Part shown: one piece after another, positions 60,375 to 64,000 of the stretch
Position numbering within the stretch: position 1 is the first letter of the stretch
Layout of the letters: each line of letters starts with the position of its first letter
NCBI RefSeq assembly: GCF_029784155.1
Contig: NC_073693.1
Location: forward strand, 25,270,002-25,334,001
Reading direction: 5' to 3'
DNA from: Uranotaenia lowii
Taxonomy: Eukaryota; Arthropoda; Insecta; Diptera; Culicidae
Length of the DNA: 64,000 nt
The notes under the pieces: generated by a model
The model's input: the letters and a program-made list of their open reading frames with translations, nothing else
The model's database searches: none
What the model was told of the DNA's origin: nothing
Position numbers and translations under genes: made by a program

Positions 60375-60740
60375 AAGGTTGCCGATTTTTTTTTTATGTT
60401 TTTGAGTAAAAAATTCTGACTTTCTGTAATTTTACCTTTTCCTGTGAAGGTTTTCTGTCATTCTATCTTATTTAATTTTATTTCAAAATGGCCTTTTTTA
60501 CATTTGAGTGGGGTAGAATTAATTAAAATTACCAATCTTATCATTTTTTTTAGATTGAAAGTCAAAAATCGAAAATTTATGTAGGCCAAAAACATAATTT
60601 TGAAAATCTATTTATTATTCAAAAATTCCGTGCAATATGTGAATTTTTCAAAATTTTGTGTTCTTTGACACAGATTCTATGGTCAAAAACTTCTCAAAAT
60701 TCTGTGAAATTACAGATTTTTCTTTAATTTCAGCAACCTT
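60375..60740. mobile_element. MITE with AAGGTTGCYGA inverted ends
   Basis: Left end AAGGTTGCCGA; right end TTTCAGCAACCTT, inverted repeats over about 11 bp. Interior as described for the relic at 59407. No coding sequence. Confidence 0.65.
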
Positions 60741-60810
60741 GGTTCTCAACCAGGTTAACGAATATGAATTTTTCTTAGAATGATTAAACATATTTTTTAT
60801 AAAAAAAATC

Positions 60811-60890
60811 CACGTCCTACTTTTCTTGAAAATGTCCCACCGTCCCGCTTTTTCCTTAAAATGTCCCGCTTTTTTCCTGAAAAATCTTTT
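60811..60890. repeat. ATGTCCCRC-TTTTT dispersed repeat fragment
   Basis: AAATGTCCCACCGTCCCGC and AAATGTCCCGCTTTTTTCC occur in succession here. A related fragment, GATGTCCCAC then GAAATGTCCCGCTTTTTAA, is at 63201-63241. Confidence 0.5.
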
Positions 60891-61251
60891 GTTGCAAACT
60901 CAACCCTCTTCGATTCTACCACTTCACAATAATTGGTCGCTTTTACGCTTTTAATAAAATCTCTCCTCGATCATTTTCAACTCCTGTAATTTTTTTTAAA
61001 TTTTCTTTTGCCCATCTTTGATTTTCAAAACTGAAAAGGTTTAACGTTTAAATCATGAGATTTATCAATAAAACTGTAAAAATTAATTAACAGTTTGATG
61101 AAGTTAAGCATTTAAACAATTAAACATTTAAATTCAGGCTCAATTGGAATTCATTGATTCAACAGAGGTTTTGTGTTTCTTTTTTCAAAATAAGCAGCAT
61201 TTTTGCAAAGTTTACATAAGACAAGAATACTTTGTTTAGTTCTTAGTTTTA

Positions 61252-61445
61252 AAGGTTGCCAGGATATTTTCCAGACGTACTCGGACTGGGTGAGTCCGGG
61301 AAATTTTAACAGAAAATTTGGCAAAATATGGGTGTTTGATTTCAAAGTTTTTAACCCAAAATTCGGGCACATTTGGTCAAAACTCAGGGTAGGAAGACTG
61401 AATAAAAAAAACAAAAAAAAATCGTTCAAACGACAAATTTCTCTT
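61252..61445 (-). mobile_element. CCCGG-rich MITE-like family, truncated copy D
   Basis: Starts AAGGTTGCCAGGATATTTTC, with family words such as AATTCGGGCACATTT and CAAAACTCAGGGT in the same order as copy E. It breaks off near 61445, so the other terminus is missing. Confidence 0.6.
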
Positions 61446-61775
61446 TTTAATCTAAAGACCAGTGCCAAGGTCCACATTTTACATTCTTAAAGAAAGATAT
61501 TTAATAAAACTTTTTTTTATGATGATAGGCACTTGTTTTGCATTTAAAAATTATTTAATTGGTTTTTTTTTGTTCTAGAACATTTTTGCAGGTTCAGGCA
61601 TGTTAATTCTCTCAAATTTTGTTGAAGTATTTAAAGCTGATAAATAATAATTGTATAGTAAGTGGTTGTTCTTAAATTAGCTAAAATTACAGCATAAGAT
61701 TTTTGGTAGTGCCCATAGACCGAACAACATTTATATTTTCGAAAGAGAAAGCAGACTTGCATGGGATTATCTAGC

Positions 61776-62158
61776 TTAAGGTTGCCAGAATTTTTTCAGC
61801 ACGAATCCTGGCTGGAAAACCGAGGCAATTTTTCATAAAAACCTGGCAAAATCCAGGCATTTGATTACAAAACTGATGATAGAAAATCTGGGCAATATCC
61901 GGGCACATTTTGTCAGAACTCAAAAATTACTCAACAAAAAAGAAGAATTTCTACAAAAAAAATTTAAGGCAAAAATAAACAAAAAAAATATAACACATTT
62001 ATTTTTCTTCGATTTGCCAAATGAAGTGAAAAAATCCAGGCAAAATCCGAGCTTTTTCCATTGAAATCTAGGCAATCGGGCCGGGCCAAACTGTTTCCAA
62101 ATTTTCTATTAAACATCCAGGCAAATCCGGAGAAAACCGAGTAATCTGGCAACCTTAA
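61776..62158 (-). mobile_element. CCCGG-rich MITE with perfect 14-bp inverted ends (copy E)
   Basis: Left 61776-61789 and right 62145-62158 are exact inverted repeats, TTAAGGTTGCCAGA. TTAA at both outer ends could be a piggyBac-like target duplication. The interior matches copies A-C in reverse complement (CCGGGCCAAACTGTTT, GATTTGCCAAATGAA, AAAACCTGGCAAAATCC). This is the best-preserved copy and defines the family ends. No transposase. Confidence 0.85.
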
Positions 62159-62604
62159 TCAAGCTGGTTTATTCGATTAAAATGTTTACTTTGGAATCTC
62201 CTAAAATAAGCTCAAAAAACAACGCCTAAATAACTTAGTTACATGACTTGCTATACGAAACCTCTCACTGGAAGTTTAAATTAACCAATTACAAACCTTT
62301 TCGAAAATTGCTGACTCTTAGCCGAACAGTAAAAAACGATACAAAAACGATCCAGAGAATTTCAGTCTTCCTTCTCTGGGCCAAAATCACGGAATAATTC
62401 AATAATAATAAAAAGAATACACATGAAAACATATTTTTTCATCAAAACACAACAGCACATTTTAAATCGTATTAAAGGCTTCCGAAAAACTGTTCATGTA
62501 TATTTAGATAAAACTTGCTAATAAACTGTTTTTGGACGCGAACATAAATTATAATATCATCTCAAATGAAGTTTCATTGTTCAATTAAAAAAAAAAAGTT
62601 TATA

Positions 62605-62735
62605 AATTTGTGCAAAATCCAGGCTTTTTCTAGGAAATCCAGACAACCTTCCCGGACCAAACTGTTACTAAATGTTCAAATATCCAAGTAAGTTCAGGTA
62701 AATCCGGAAAATCTGACAAGCTAAGCATCACCTAA
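62605..62735 (-). mobile_element. CCCGG-rich MITE-like family, fragment F
   Basis: AAAATCCAGGCTTTTTCTAG, CCCGGACCAAACTGTT and GGTAAATCCGGAAAATCTGA match the end portion of copy E. The 5' part is missing. Confidence 0.55.
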
Positions 62736-64000
62736 ACAATCTGGTTTAGAGAACGTTCTAGAATTGCTTCCCAGATCTCCAGATTTTCTCCGGAATCCTA
62801 GCTGAATCTCTTGAATGTTAAGCTTAAGAAAAAATGGAAATTCAGGATAAAATAGAACAGGACTACTGAGCAAAAAAAAAACACTGTGTTCAATCTTACA
62901 ATGAATGAATAGACGAGTATGTAAACTTGGTAGATGGTAAAAAACGGCTGTTAAAATTTTTATAACTTACTTCAAATTTCGGATCTTTAATTACTCTGAA
63001 CTTCAACATTTTAGATATGAGTGTTCGCAGTATACAAAGACGTAAGTTATCTTGAGAACTCAACTTTTTAACAAATTAATGTTATTTTTATTTTAGTACT
63101 TTCTGTTAACTATTTTAGCAGAAGGAACTTATACATATGTATAGAATTGGTCATAAAAGTAAGGTTTCTAAGAGTTTCTAAATTGTCTCTCTTTTTCGGT
63201 GATGTCCCACTTTTTTTTTCGTGAAATGTCCCGCTTTTTAAATGAAACATTCTGGTAAGCCTAAGTTAACCATGATGCGCGTTGACTTGGTTCACAAATA
63301 TTCAAAGTGTCACACTCCTGATTATTATTGTTGTTGGCAAATGTGTGATTTAAAACGTCAATTGCAGTCAGCATTGCTTTCCAATCCTAGTTTTACATTT
63401 CTACAGAATTTAAGATTTTGTTCACGAAATGCATGATGATGTTGCATAAGTTAAGGGATGGAATATAAAAAATGGTTTTATTTTTTTTTCTTAATTTTTA
63501 TAGAACAATTATGAAAAGAAGGTTTAAAAACAGCTAAATATTCACTCTCAGGATTTTATTTTGAAAATTTTTATTTCGCGAGAAAAAAAACCTCAGATAG
63601 TCAGATATTGTAATTTACTAGTGACCCCTCGGAATGTTACCCACTTGCTCGTTCCCAAAATTGCTCAGCACTGCACCAAAATTTCTCAAGACCGAAATAA
63701 TGGGCAAATCTTATTATCATCTTAAACGGATGCGTACACCCAACTTGAACCTAGGGTTTGGGTCACTCAAATCAGCAGCCGGCAAGCAAAACCATCAACT
63801 TCAACCCGGTTAGCAAATCCCACAAAGTTCCTGCGGGGCATTCGGTTAACTGCGAGCCGGCACGCGTCTGCCCATGGTGGTTCTTTGTTCAATTTTGCAG
63901 AACAACCCTCCTCGGCTACCCGGAGTTCGGGAGAATCCGGACCCTACCGGACCATCCCAAAAGCATCGGCGGCGGCGGCGGTTTCAGTTTCGTAATGAGA
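62736..64000. other. AT-rich, then GC-richer right edge
   Basis: No gene could be supported. 63620-64000 is GC-richer and ends in a (CGG)n patch at about 63966-63980. A plus-strand acceptor-like TTCAATTTTGCAG at about 63887-63899 is followed by an open frame to the window edge. The minus strand also has a short open stretch before a donor-like GTAGGG. Neither can be tested without the adjoining sequence. Confidence 0.35.

Larger units (their letters stand above)
6197..64000 (-). other. Rbp6: Putative giant intron of the Musashi/Rbp6-type gene
   Basis: No further exon of this protein, in particular no RRM (RNP1/RNP2) coding segment, could be found in 57.8 kb upstream of the 66-nt exon. Musashi-family genes in insects have long introns, so the remaining sequence is most simply intronic. 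A ratchet-type splice sequence at 46957 in the same sense supports this. Small exons could have been missed by eye, and an independent nested gene cannot be excluded. Confidence 0.5.

Noticed and set aside
63887..64000. Exon candidates at the right edge (plus acceptor-like TTTTGCAG; minus open frame before GTAGGG)
   Set aside because: Each has only one usable boundary inside the window, composition is (CGG)n-biased, and there is no recognisable protein.

Overview
The window looks like an AT-rich stretch of insect nuclear DNA, most likely from a mosquito-like dipteran. It has no bacterial-type operons, but it does have GT-AG introns, an R1-like non-LTR retrotransposon relic, a tRNA-derived SINE, several MITE-type families and long tandem arrays. 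I cannot resolve genus or species. Apart from retrotransposon relics, the only coding sequence I can defend is two minus-strand exons (6131-6196 and 5793-6061). They splice in frame and encode the C-terminal tail of a Musashi/Rbp6-type RNA-binding protein. No RRM exon is present, so almost everything from 6197 to the right edge is best read as long intron of that gene, entered from the right. This is inference.

Layout. 1-5279: decayed plus-strand R1-like LINE, cut by the left edge, antisense to the host gene. 5793-6196: the two exons. 6862-7108: short array of a 9-bp satellite. 7.1-20 kb: AT-rich DNA with an old ~870 bp tandem duplication, ~150 and ~320 bp degenerate repeats, a 125-nt hairpin and one MITE. 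20051-24076: a 4-kb array of the same 9-bp satellite in the opposite orientation. 24.1-27.4 kb: unique, GC-richer. 27.4-30.6 kb: ~78-bp minisatellite. 37.8-41.3 kb: a cluster of terminal-inverted-repeat elements, including a 945-bp TA-flanked element and a hAT-like element with an exact 8-bp target duplication. 45.4-53.4 kb: three arrays of one 11-bp satellite in alternating orientation, separated by two spacers of nearly equal length (~2.06 and ~2.09 kb). 54.4-62.7 kb: more TIR elements, a SINE with a 13-bp target duplication, and AT-rich DNA.

Observations most worth following are: (1) a dispersed GGGGGGATGA motif, nine exact copies plus variants on both strands, lying in the non-repetitive GC-richer islands, with unrelated flanks; (2) two satellite families each present in opposing orientations inside one apparent intron, so a transcript could form very long double-stranded stems; (3) a textbook recursive-splice (ratchet) sequence at 46957/46956 in the sense of the host gene. 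The long open frames (up to 781 codons) inside the 9-bp array are artefacts of a repeat unit that lacks stops in five of six frames, and are not called as genes.
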